Positions 16,101-23,688 of a DNA stretch of 64,000 bases are shown in pieces (the stretch's first letter is position 1; each line of letters begins with the position of its first letter). The translations under genes were made by a program, and so were the position numbers. The notes beneath the pieces were generated by a model. It did not search any database. It was not told the DNA's origin and worked only from the letters and a program-made list of their open reading frames with translations. This DNA is from Seonamhaeicola maritimus. GTDB taxonomy: Bacteria > Bacteroidota > Bacteroidia > Flavobacteriales > Flavobacteriaceae. The DNA lies in NCBI RefSeq assembly GCF_008056315.1, contig NZ_VRKQ01000010.1:1054001-1118000 (forward strand), written 5' to 3'.

Positions 16101-17141
16101 TTATGGTAAATTGTTAATCAAATTCATCAGTTGAGCTTCGGTTACTACGTTGGTGTCATCCTCGGTAATAACAATAGTTCCGTTTTCAGCAATATTTACT
16201 CCTTTAATAGCATATTTCCAGTTTCCGTTTTCTTCGGTTACAAAAATCACATGACATTCTAAACCAACTGGGATTTGACCATAGTGCTCAGAGAACAAAC
16301 CAGTTTCTGTGTTATAGGTATCTAAATTTGCTAACCCTGTTTCTTCACCATCATATGATAAATAAAGTGCACAGTTTGTGTTGTCATAACCATCAGGTGC
16401 ATCTACTAAAATAGTTGTTTTAGGCCTTGGGTCATTGTAAAATCTATCAACATTACTCCACCCAAAGTCATGTACAAAAGCATAGTATTGGTTTCCTTCA
16501 GCAAAAAGACCACCTTCACCTTGAGGTCCACCAGCTCCGTCGCGCTTATCTTCTTCCCAAGCTAAATTTCCATCTTCGTCAAAAGTACCATTCCAAAGAA
16601 TCATATCATTATCTGTACCTCCAGTTAGTGCAGAAGGAATAGATAACTGTAAATTACAATTTGTGTCTAATGCCTGCCCGTTTTGAGTAGCTTCAATAAA
16701 GAATTCTCCACCAGAAATCAATAAGGCTTTGTCTCCGTTAGGTAAAACACCCATAGTAGGCTTATTTGTTAGTAGCATGTTTCCTTTGTCAAAAAGTTCA
16801 ACAAAATCTAAGTCTATAGCTCCTGTGACTGTAATACCGTTTAATGTTAAACAGTTAGCATTAATACCAATATTTACTCCTTTTTCTGAAGTTAGGTTAA
16901 CCCAACCATCTTCTGCATTAAATTGAAAAGTCTGTGTTAAATCTTCAAGAACTTCATCTTGAATAGCTTTGAATTCTTCTGCAGATGCTAGGTCAATTGG
17001 GAAATCATCTCCATCATCATTGCTTGTACAGCTGGCAAGTAATAAAGCTGTTATAATAAATGTACCGAATAAATAACTTAAAGTTTTTAATTGAGCAATT
17101 ACGCTTTTTCTGTTTTTTGTAAATGTGTTATAAGTTTTCAT
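16101..17141 (-). CDS. Exported lipoprotein of unknown function, 346 aa
   Basis: A long basic n-region precedes a hydrophobic helix and a lipobox-like LLLASC with Cys38, then an Asp-rich spacer (SNDDGDD), as in Bacteroidota surface lipoproteins. The remainder is acidic and beta-rich, with Gly/Asn turns and three Cys in the mature part. I recognise no family or catalytic motif. The gene stands alone between a hairpin that is also promoter B (17170-17200) and its own terminator (16010-16038). Its promoter matches those of the 33-aa peptide and the 147-aa repeat protein, so it probably belongs to the same regulon. Confidence 0.7.
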   Translation of the reverse strand: MKTYNTFTKNRKSVIAQLKTLSYLFGTFIITALLLASCTSNDDGDDFPIDLASAEEFKAIQDEVLEDLTQTFQFNAEDGWVNLTSEKGVNIGINANCLTLNGITVTGAIDLDFVELFDKGNMLLTNKPTMGVLPNGDKALLISGGEFFIEATQNGQALDTNCNLQLSIPSALTGGTDNDMILWNGTFDEDGNLAWEEDKRDGAGGPQGEGGLFAEGNQYYAFVHDFGWSNVDRFYNDPRPKTTILVDAPDGYDNTNCALYLSYDGEETGLANLDTYNTETGLFSEHYGQIPVGLECHVIFVTEENGNWKYAIKGVNIAENGTIVITEDDTNVVTEAQLMNLINNLP

Positions 17142-17169
17142 AATATTAATTTTTAATTGTTATTCAAGG

Positions 17170-17200
17170 TTATATAAACAGGGTAACTATTTTGTTACCC
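17170..17200 (-). promoter_or_regulatory. ECF-like promoter B, ahead of the 346-aa lipoprotein
   Basis: Read leftward: GGGTAAC, 14 nt, then GTTTATATAA, identical in both boxes and spacing to promoter A. The downstream box ends 28 nt before the ATG at 17141. Confidence 0.65.
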
Positions 17201-17202
17201 TG
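17179..17202 (-). terminator. Inverted repeat overlapping promoter B, probable end of the 147-aa gene
   Basis: CAGGGTAAC and GTTACCCTG, perfect 9-bp arms with a 6-nt spacer. It lies 17 nt after the stop of the 147-aa gene and is followed leftward by TTTATATAA. It contains the upstream promoter box, so one sequence may serve as a weak terminator and as a promoter element or operator. Confidence 0.5.
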
Positions 17203-17219
17203 TTTTGGTAATTATTTTT

Positions 17220-17663
17220 TTATTGTTGAGGTTGACTAATGATTATTTTATCTACAATAGCATCGCCAGAAGCTACTAATTCTATCATTTTATGTGCATA
17301 GGCTTCAGTAGATGAATATCCTTTGGCAAAACCTGTTGCAGTTTTAACTTCCCAGAAATAATTTCTTTTTGCGGTATTGTTAACTTCAGATTTTAAAACA
17401 AAGTAACTTTTGATTTCTTTTCCGGTTACAACTTCGCCAGAGCTAGATAATGCAATCATTTTTTTTGCTTGTTCTAAAGACAATGATGTTCCAGAGTAAG
17501 TACTTTTAGTAGTTTCAACTTTCCACTCAAAAACTTGAGCAATGTTGTTTTTCTTAATTTCAACCACTTCTTTTAAAGTGTTAAGGTTCTTGTTTGCATT
17601 GGTAGCATTTATGTTTAATACTGATAACACTACGGTTCCGATAATTAAAATTGATTTTCTCAT
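17220..17663 (-). CDS. Secreted protein with two internal repeats, unknown function
   Basis: A 147-aa protein with a signal peptide (to about residue 23, LNINATNA) and two related ~40-residue units, at about 45-84 and 102-141. Each has an aromatic-Trp-x-Val strand (FEWKVET / YFWEVKT), a Ser/Gly turn, then a helix with KMI and an SG turn before a final strand. The unit looks like a small beta-beta-alpha-beta fold duplicated in tandem. I do not recognise the family. Leftward transcription probably starts at promoter C, about 60 nt upstream. It is divergent from the sigma-factor operon. Confidence 0.75.
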   Translation of the reverse strand: MRKSILIIGTVVLSVLNINATNANKNLNTLKEVVEIKKNNIAQVFEWKVETTKSTYSGTSLSLEQAKKMIALSSSGEVVTGKEIKSYFVLKSEVNNTAKRNYFWEVKTATGFAKGYSSTEAYAHKMIELVASGDAIVDKIIISQPQQ

Positions 17664-17725
17664 GATTTTAAATTTTTATGGATTAATTAAATTTTGTTTC
17701 GTCTTAATTTTTGACTGTTACACCC

Positions 17726-17756
17726 TTATATCAAAACCATTTAAAATTTGTTACCC
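17726..17756 (-). promoter_or_regulatory. ECF-like promoter C, ahead of the 147-aa repeat protein
   Basis: Read leftward: GGGTAAC, 14 nt, then TTTGATATAA. The upstream box, the spacing and the final ATATAA equal promoters A and B. It is 62 nt from the ATG at 17663 and lies in the 138-nt divergent region shared with the sigma gene. Confidence 0.6.
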
Positions 17757-17801
17757 TTTTATTTCAAACTTTTTTTACTTTAGTAGCAAATACAAGGGTT
17801 A

Positions 17802-18383
17802 ATGAGCGAAAAAAAAATTCACAAAGACCAGAAATACATTGATGGATTACTACAGAATAACTCGTTTATTATTCAATCTATTTATGATAAGTATGTTCCT
17901 AAAGTGGTAAATTATATAAAGCAGAATAGTGGTAGTGCAGACGAAGCTCAAGATGTTATTCAAGAAACCCTAATAACTATTTACAATCAGGCAAGTCAAA
18001 AGAAGTTACAATTAACTTGTCCTTTTGATGCCTATTTCTTTTTGTTGTGTAAGCGGAAATGGTTGAACGAATTAAAAAAATCTTCTAATAAAGAGGTAAC
18101 AATTAATGAGGAAGTATTATCTAAAGATGACGGGACTCAAGAACTAGCTTTTGAAACATCAGTTTTTGGTGAAAAACAAGCGCTTTTTTCAGAAATGTTC
18201 AATAATTTGGGGAAAGCCTGTAAAGATTTGTTAACGGCAACTTTTAAGATTAAATCAATGGAAGAAGTAGCCAAAAGTTTAGGTGTTACATATGCCTATG
18301 CCAGAAAAAAGAAATCTTTATGTATTGGTAAGTTAACCGAACTGGTTCAAGGGTCACCTAAATTTAACCAACTTAATAGTTAA
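17802..18383 (+). CDS. ECF-type RNA polymerase sigma factor
   Basis: A 193-aa sigma-70-family protein. Region 2 (about residues 20-95) includes IYDKYVPKVVNYI and DEAQDVIQETLITIYNQ. Region 4 (about 125-180) has the helix-turn-helix SMEEVAKSLGVTYAYARKKK. Region 3 is absent, as in ECF factors. An anti-sigma-like membrane protein gene begins 5 nt after its stop. The three GGGTAAC-N14-ATATAA-type promoters within 2 kb on the other strand are its natural candidate targets. No such motif is seen ahead of its own operon, so it may not be autoregulated. Confidence 0.88.
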   Translation: MSEKKIHKDQKYIDGLLQNNSFIIQSIYDKYVPKVVNYIKQNSGSADEAQDVIQETLITIYNQASQKKLQLTCPFDAYFFLLCKRKWLNELKKSSNKEVTINEEVLSKDDGTQELAFETSVFGEKQALFSEMFNNLGKACKDLLTATFKIKSMEEVAKSLGVTYAYARKKKSLCIGKLTELVQGSPKFNQLNS

Positions 18384-18388
18384 TTGTC

Positions 18389-19141
18389 ATGGAAGATAAA
18401 AATTACATACTGTTTGAATCTTATTTATCTGGTGAATTATCATCTGATGAGGTGGCTGCTTTTGAATTACGCTTAAATACCGAACCAGAGTTTAATCAAG
18501 CCTTCAATACTTATAAAGAGTTGTCCTCTTTTTTAGAGAATAAGCTTGAAAATGAGGAGGCTTCGGCAGCTTTTGAAGCTAATCTTAAAAAGATTTCGGA
18601 TAAACATTTTAGCAAAGATGAATTAGTTTCAGAGGGCAAACAAAAATCAAAAGTTTTCAAATTTTATAAATATGCCGTTGCCGCTAGCGTGATTTTCTTT
18701 TTAGGATTATTCACCTTTAATCAATTTTCAAATCCAACATATAGTGATTTTGATAATCATGGCGCTATAAGTTTAACAGTTAGAGGAGAACAAAATCAAC
18801 AAGATTTAATAAAGATTGCTGAAGAAGCCTTTAATGCAGGGGACTATATTAATGCCGAAGAAGCTCTAATCGATTTAATTAAACAGGATGTCGAAAATAT
18901 AGAGTTGAAACTATATCAAGCCATAACTAGTATTGAGTTAAACAAGTTTGATGTTGCCGATAATTTATTGGAAGACATAAAAAATGGAAATTCGGCTTTT
19001 AAGCATAAGGCCACTTGGTATCACGGATTAAGTAAATTAAAACAAAAAGACCATAAAGCTTGTGTGGATATTTTAAAAACACTTCCAGAACATGCTGATG
19101 ATTATGAAGATGCACAGGCGCTTATTAAGAAACTAGATTAA
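18389..19141 (+). CDS. Anti-sigma-like membrane protein with C-terminal TPR region
   Basis: A 250-aa protein. Residues 1-90 are cytoplasmic, acidic and helical, and begin like zinc-free anti-sigma proteins of Bacteroidota (LFESYLSGELSSDEVAAFE, LRLNTEPEF). A single helix lies at about 95-111 (YAVAASVIFFLGLFTF). Residues 130-250 look like tetratricopeptide repeats (AEEAFNAGDYINAEEALIDL) and should be periplasmic. It lies 5 nt after the sigma gene, so it is co-expressed and probably holds the sigma factor inactive until an envelope signal acts on the repeat domain. That function is inferred from context. Confidence 0.8.
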   Translation: MEDKNYILFESYLSGELSSDEVAAFELRLNTEPEFNQAFNTYKELSSFLENKLENEEASAAFEANLKKISDKHFSKDELVSEGKQKSKVFKFYKYAVAASVIFFLGLFTFNQFSNPTYSDFDNHGAISLTVRGEQNQQDLIKIAEEAFNAGDYINAEEALIDLIKQDVENIELKLYQAITSIELNKFDVADNLLEDIKNGNSAFKHKATWYHGLSKLKQKDHKACVDILKTLPEHADDYEDAQALIKKLD

Positions 19142-19163
19142 GCAGTTTTAAAATAGAGAAAGG

Positions 19164-19192
19164 AAAGTCACTTGATTACAGGTGACTTTTTT
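19164..19192 (+). terminator. Terminator of the sigma/anti-sigma operon
   Basis: AAAGTCAC (19164-19171) and GTGACTTT (19182-19189) with a 10-nt loop, followed by a T run. It lies 22 nt after the anti-sigma stop and 12 nt before tatD, separating the accessory block from the conserved genes. Confidence 0.85.
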
Positions 19193-19203
19193 ATTTTTAC
19201 AAA

Positions 19204-19971
19204 ATGGTTATAACAGATACACATACACATTTATATAGCGAAGCTTTTGATGAAGATAGGCACGAAATGATTGAGCGCGCTATAAAAGAAAATATATCTC
19301 GTTTTTTTATTCCCGCTATAGATTCAACATATACCGATTCTATGCTTCAACTAGAAAAAGATTTTCCTGAAAATATTTTTTTAATGATGGGGTTGCATCC
19401 AACACATGTAAAAGATAACTTCAAAGAAGAGTTGCAGCATGTAGAGGAAATGTTAGCAAAACGATCATTTTATGCTGTAGGTGAAATTGGTATTGATTTA
19501 TATTGGGATAAAACAACATTGAGCATTCAACAAGAAGCTTTTAAATATCAAATAGAATTGGCTAAAAAATATAAGTTGCCAATCGTTATTCATTGTAGAG
19601 AAGCTTTTGATGAAATATTTGAAGTTTTAGAAGATGTAAACCACGATGAGTTGTTTGGGATTTTTCATTGCTTTACTGGAACTTTAGAACAAGCCCACCA
19701 AGCCATGTCTTATAATATGAAGTTAGGTATTGGTGGTGTAGCTACTTTTAAAAATGGTAAAATTGATAAGTTTTTAAACGAGATTGATTTAAAACATATA
19801 GTTTTAGAAACAGATTCACCTTATTTATCTCCTGTTCCTTATAGGGGTAAACGTAATGAAAGCGTCTATATATTAAAGGTGTTAGAAAAGTTGTCTGAAA
19901 TATATGGGTTACCTGTTGAAGACATAGCTGAAATAACCACACAAAACTCTAAAGACGTTTTTAAAATTTAA
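19204..19971 (+). CDS. tatD: TatD-family metal-dependent hydrolase (DNase)
   Basis: A 255-aa TIM-barrel hydrolase of the amidohydrolase superfamily. The metal-binding motifs are DTHTHLY (His7, His9), VGEIGIDLYW, IHCREAF, HCFTG and ETDSPYLSP. TatD proteins are cytoplasmic 3'-5' exonucleases linked to DNA repair and turnover. The stop codon is immediately followed by the ATG of the asparaginase gene, so the two form an operon. Length is normal. Confidence 0.95.
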   Translation: MVITDTHTHLYSEAFDEDRHEMIERAIKENISRFFIPAIDSTYTDSMLQLEKDFPENIFLMMGLHPTHVKDNFKEELQHVEEMLAKRSFYAVGEIGIDLYWDKTTLSIQQEAFKYQIELAKKYKLPIVIHCREAFDEIFEVLEDVNHDELFGIFHCFTGTLEQAHQAMSYNMKLGIGGVATFKNGKIDKFLNEIDLKHIVLETDSPYLSPVPYRGKRNESVYILKVLEKLSEIYGLPVEDIAEITTQNSKDVFKI

Positions 19972-21006
19972 ATGATGGCACATTCAAAACCTAACATATT
20001 ACTTATTTATACTGGCGGAACTATTGGAATGGTCAAAGATTTTGAAACAGGTGCTTTAAAGTCTTTCGATTTTAAGACTCTTTTAGAAAAAATTCCAGAG
20101 CTGCAGTTGTTAGATTGTAAAATTGATACTGTGTCATTTAGCCATCCCATTGATTCCAGTAATATGCACCCTAAATATTGGGTGAAGATTGCGGAAATAA
20201 TAGAAACAAATTACGATGGTTTTGATGGATTTGTAGTATTACATGGTAGTGATACAATGAGTTATACAGCTTCGGCATTAAGCTTTATGTTAGAAAACCT
20301 AGCCAAACCTGTTGTTTTAACAGGTTCTCAATTACCCATTGGAGATTTAAGAACCGATGCCAAAGAAAACCTTATTACTTCTATACAGGTAGCCTCATTA
20401 CAAAAGAATAATGAATCTATTATTAAAGAGGTCTGTTTATATTTTGAATATAAACTATATAGAGGGAATAGAACAACTAAAATAAATGCAGAACATTTTC
20501 AGGCTTTTGCCTCCCCAAATTATTCAGATTTGGCAGAATCTGGTGTGCACTTGAAGGTTAATAAGAAGTATTTATTTAAACCAGATGAGAATAAGCTTTT
20601 AAAAGTTCATAAAAATTTAGATAATAATATAGCCCTAATAAAGTTGTTTCCGGGAATAACTAAAAATGTTATCGAAAGTATTTTTAGTAATAGAAATCTT
20701 AAGGCGGTTATTTTGGAAACATACGGAGCCGGAAATTGCACCACTGAATCTTGGTTTATTAATTTAGTGAAAGAAAAAATTGCTAATGGAATTCATGTAA
20801 TAAATATAACACAATGTTCTGGTGGAAGTGTAATGATGGGACATTATGAAAGCAGTAATAGCTTAAAAACAATAGGTGTAATTTCAGGTAAGGATATTAC
20901 TACGGAAGCTGCTATAGGTAAATTAATGTACCTTCTTGGACAAGATATTTCTGCTGAAATGTTCAAATCTGCATACGAAATGTCTTTAAGAGGGGAAATG
21001 ACCTAA
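19972..21006 (+). CDS. Type I (cytoplasmic) L-asparaginase
   Basis: A 344-aa enzyme hydrolysing asparagine to aspartate and ammonia. Both active-site threonine motifs are present: IYTGGTIGM near the N-terminus and VLHGSDTMSYTAS. The VVLTGSQLP and AGNCTTESW blocks also fit. No signal peptide is seen, so it is the cytoplasmic class. Two ATG codons in a row (19972, 19975) could start it. It abuts tatD with no gap. Confidence 0.95.
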   Translation: MMAHSKPNILLIYTGGTIGMVKDFETGALKSFDFKTLLEKIPELQLLDCKIDTVSFSHPIDSSNMHPKYWVKIAEIIETNYDGFDGFVVLHGSDTMSYTASALSFMLENLAKPVVLTGSQLPIGDLRTDAKENLITSIQVASLQKNNESIIKEVCLYFEYKLYRGNRTTKINAEHFQAFASPNYSDLAESGVHLKVNKKYLFKPDENKLLKVHKNLDNNIALIKLFPGITKNVIESIFSNRNLKAVILETYGAGNCTTESWFINLVKEKIANGIHVINITQCSGGSVMMGHYESSNSLKTIGVISGKDITTEAAIGKLMYLLGQDISAEMFKSAYEMSLRGEMT

Positions 21007-21087
21007 AATTAACACTGGAAAATTTTAAGGTTTAAAGATTTTTTTGTTATTTCATGCCCCGTAATTAATACGATTGAAATAAATTAA

Positions 21088-21175
21088 AGAGAGGTGGCCG
21101 AGTGGTCGAAGGCGCACGCCTGGAAAGTGTGTATACCTCAAAAGGGTATCGAGGGTTCGAATCCCTTCCTCTCTG
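21088..21175 (+). tRNA. tRNA-Ser (anticodon GGA)
   Basis: An 88-nt class II tRNA. Acceptor arms are 21088-21094 and 21168-21174 with discriminator G. It has GTGGCCGAGTGG for the D arm, anticodon loop CTGGAAA with GGA at 21122-21124, a long variable arm (TATACC/GGTATC) and GGTTCGAATC for the T arm. CCA is not encoded. It is free-standing between the asparaginase and exbB genes. Confidence 0.96.
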
Positions 21176-21249
21176 CTGTTATTTTATATTAATTAATTGC
21201 TTTTTTTTTTTATCTTTAACACTTTAACTAATAAAATTAAGATCGAGAC

Positions 21250-22023
21250 ATGAAAAGATTATTTTCTATCCTTGCCATTACAGGAATGATGGTATTTGGA
21301 ACTGCTAATGCAACTGCAATTGCAACTACAACAAATGCGAGTACAACTGTAGTAACAACAACTCAAGAAGAAGAAGCTGCACCAGCTGAAACTCTTGGAT
21401 TTCATCAAGAATTAAAGAAGAGATTTATTGAAGGAGGCCCTGGATTTATGGGTATTGTATTGTTATGTTTAATTCTAGGTTTAGCAATTGCTATTGAGAG
21501 AATTATCTTTTTAAACCTTTCTACGACAAATACAAAAAAATTAACTCAAAATGTTGAAGACGCATTATCATCAGGTGGTGTTGAAGCGGCAAAAGAAGTT
21601 TGTAGAAACACAAAAGGACCTATCGCGTCAATTTTCTATCAAGGATTAGATAGAACTGATGAAGGTATTGATGCTGCAGAAAAAGCTGTTGTAGCTTACG
21701 GTGGTGTTCAAATGGGTCAGTTAGAGAAAAATGTTTCTTGGATTTCATTATTTATCGCTCTGGCTCCAATGTTAGGATTCATGGGAACGGTAATTGGTAT
21801 GATTCAAGCATTTGATAAAATTGAAGCAGCAGGAGATATGCAGCCATCACTTGTGGCAGGTGGTATTAAAGTAGCACTTTTAACAACTGTATTTGGTCTT
21901 GTTGTGGCAATCATACTTCAAATTTTTTATAATTACATTATTGCTAAGATTGATAGTATAGTTAATGATATGGAGGATGCCTCTATTACATTAATGGATC
22001 TATTGATTAGAAATAAAAAGTAA
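21250..22023 (+). CDS. exbB: ExbB/TolQ/MotA-family proton channel protein
   Basis: A 257-aa inner-membrane protein with an N-terminal signal-like helix, a Thr/Ala-rich spacer, and three family helices (about residues 70-90, 160-185 and 200-228). The conserved block APMLGFMGTVIGMIQAF is clear. With ExbD it forms the proton-driven motor that energises TonB-dependent uptake at the outer membrane. It is the first of four rightward genes (exbB, membrane protein, two exbD). No tonB is in the window. Confidence 0.93.
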   Translation: MKRLFSILAITGMMVFGTANATAIATTTNASTTVVTTTQEEEAAPAETLGFHQELKKRFIEGGPGFMGIVLLCLILGLAIAIERIIFLNLSTTNTKKLTQNVEDALSSGGVEAAKEVCRNTKGPIASIFYQGLDRTDEGIDAAEKAVVAYGGVQMGQLEKNVSWISLFIALAPMLGFMGTVIGMIQAFDKIEAAGDMQPSLVAGGIKVALLTTVFGLVVAIILQIFYNYIIAKIDSIVNDMEDASITLMDLLIRNKK

Positions 22024-22044
22024 TAATTAAATAATTAAGGAATT

Positions 22045-22491
22045 ATGAACGTACAAAAATTATTAACTTACATATTAGGAGGCGTGGGAGTTCTTTCTGC
22101 CATTTTCCTGTTTATGATAATAAGCGCTGGTGATGACGCCATTAAGGCAGGAGAAGCTGGTGGATCTGTAAACACATTTATGTATATAGCATACGTGGTA
22201 CTATTTTTGATAGTAGCTATAGTATTGTTGTTTGTTTTAAAAGGATTGTTTTCTGGTGACATAAAAAAAACATTGATATCGGTTGGAGCTTTTTTAGCCA
22301 TTGTATTTATATCTTATGCGATGTCTTCTGGAACAGATTTAAACTTACAACCATTTATTGATAAGGGTGCTGATGTTACTGAAGCAACATCTAAAAAAGT
22401 GGGAGCTGGACTGTATACGTTTTATGTCTTAGGATTTTTAGCTATTGCATCAATGGCTTTCTCAGGAGTTAAAAAAATATTTAATAAATAA
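22045..22491 (+). CDS. Membrane protein of the exb operon, unknown function
   Basis: A 148-aa protein with four hydrophobic helices (about residues 7-27, 46-67, 78-96 and 123-142) and no catalytic motif. It lies 21 nt after exbB and 6 nt before the first exbD, so it is co-expressed with the energy-transducing motor. This layout is common in Bacteroidota, but I know no function for the protein. Confidence 0.8.
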   Translation: MNVQKLLTYILGGVGVLSAIFLFMIISAGDDAIKAGEAGGSVNTFMYIAYVVLFLIVAIVLLFVLKGLFSGDIKKTLISVGAFLAIVFISYAMSSGTDLNLQPFIDKGADVTEATSKKVGAGLYTFYVLGFLAIASMAFSGVKKIFNK

Positions 22492-22497
22492 TATACT

Positions 22498-23085
22498 ATG
22501 GCAAAAAGAGCAGCACCAGAAGTAAATGCGGGCTCCATGGCCGACATTGCGTTCTTATTATTAATATTTTTCTTGGTAACAACTACTATTGAAGTAGATT
22601 CGGGGATTAACCGTAAACTTCCGCCAATGGAAGAGTCTGAGGAAGATGTTATTATCAAGCAAAAAAACATCTTTACTGTTTTATTAAATGGAAAAGACCA
22701 ATTGCTTGTAGAGGACGAATTAATGGAACTCAAAGATTTAAGGAAAGCGGCTAAGGAATTTTTAGATAACGGAGGAGATGGTTCATGTAACTACTGTAAA
22801 GGTAGAAAGGATCCTGCCTCATCTGATAACCCAGATAAAGCAATTATTTCTTTAAAGAACGAAAGAGAAACAACTTACAAGACTTATATAGCAGTTCAGA
22901 ATGAACTAGTAGCGGCTTACAACGAGTTGAGAGACGCGAGGGCTGTCGCTCAGTATGGACAACCTTTTACTGAAATGGAAGCTAACTATAAAGATGTAAA
23001 TTGGCCAGGGAATAAAGAAAGACTTAAGGAGAAGATAGATCAAATTAAATTGGACTATCCTCAGAAACTTTCTGAAGTACAATAA
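22498..23085 (+). CDS. exbD: ExbD/TolR-family protein with a CxxC insert
   Basis: A 195-aa protein with one helix at about residues 17-31 preceded by the conserved Asp16 (SMADIAFLLLIFFLV), the proton-carrying residue of the family. The periplasmic part is longer than in classical ExbD (about 140 aa) and includes Cys97-x2-Cys100 (GSCNYCKG) in a Gly/Asp-rich loop, which could form a disulfide. It is followed after 16 nt by a second exbD. Confidence 0.92.
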   Translation: MAKRAAPEVNAGSMADIAFLLLIFFLVTTTIEVDSGINRKLPPMEESEEDVIIKQKNIFTVLLNGKDQLLVEDELMELKDLRKAAKEFLDNGGDGSCNYCKGRKDPASSDNPDKAIISLKNERETTYKTYIAVQNELVAAYNELRDARAVAQYGQPFTEMEANYKDVNWPGNKERLKEKIDQIKLDYPQKLSEVQ

Positions 23086-23101
23086 TTTAACATTTATAAA
23101 T

Positions 23102-23575
23102 ATGTCTAAATTTAAAAAGAAAAAATCTGGCGATATGCCAGCTGTTAATACAGCATCTTTACCAGATATTGTTTTCATGTTATTATTCTTTTTCATGGTG
23201 GCTACAGTAATGAGGCAAAATACCTTAATGATTGATAATAACTTACCATTTGCAGATCAAGTTGAAAAGCTTGATAAGAAAGATTTGGTTATGTATATAT
23301 ATGCAGGAAAACCAAGTCAGAATTATAAGCAATATGGTACAGAAGCAAGAATTCAATTAAATGATAAGCTTGCAGATGTAAAAGATATCGCTGCATTTAT
23401 TTATGCCGAAAGAGAATCGAAAAGAGAAGAATTAATTCCTTTTTTAACTACAGCTTTAAAGGTTGATAGTGATGCTAATATGGGATTGATTGGAGATATT
23501 AAGCAAGAATTGCGAAAAGTAAATGCGCTTAAAATAAATTACACTACTAAAAAGGGTAGTGTGTTTGGAAGATAG
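23102..23575 (+). CDS. exbD: ExbD/TolR-family protein, second copy
   Basis: A 157-aa protein with a Lys-rich start, one membrane helix (about 23-38) with the family Asp22 (LPDIVFMLLFFFMV), and a periplasmic domain ending in a basic tail. It lies 16 nt after the longer exbD and closes the operon just before a terminator. Paired non-identical ExbD proteins are usual in flavobacteria and may form a mixed dimer inside the ExbB pentamer. Confidence 0.92.
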   Translation: MSKFKKKKSGDMPAVNTASLPDIVFMLLFFFMVATVMRQNTLMIDNNLPFADQVEKLDKKDLVMYIYAGKPSQNYKQYGTEARIQLNDKLADVKDIAAFIYAERESKREELIPFLTTALKVDSDANMGLIGDIKQELRKVNALKINYTTKKGSVFGR

Positions 23576-23600
23576 TTAAAACTCTTAATTTTATATAAAG

Positions 23601-23629
23601 GGCGTTTTGAAATTTCAGAACGCCTTTTT
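23601..23629 (+). terminator. Terminator of the exbB-exbD operon
   Basis: GGCGTT and AACGCC arms extended by TTGAAA/TTTCAG pairing, followed by a run of T. It lies about 25 nt after the second exbD stop. Confidence 0.9.
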
Positions 23630-23688
23630 GTTTTTACAGCCTAAACAATTTTAAGTTAAATTGTGTTAATAGATTAAACAATGGTTTG

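Noticed and set aside
17717-17725. A fourth sigma box (GTTACACCC)
   Set aside because: It differs in the core and has no ATATAA-type box at the 14-nt spacing.
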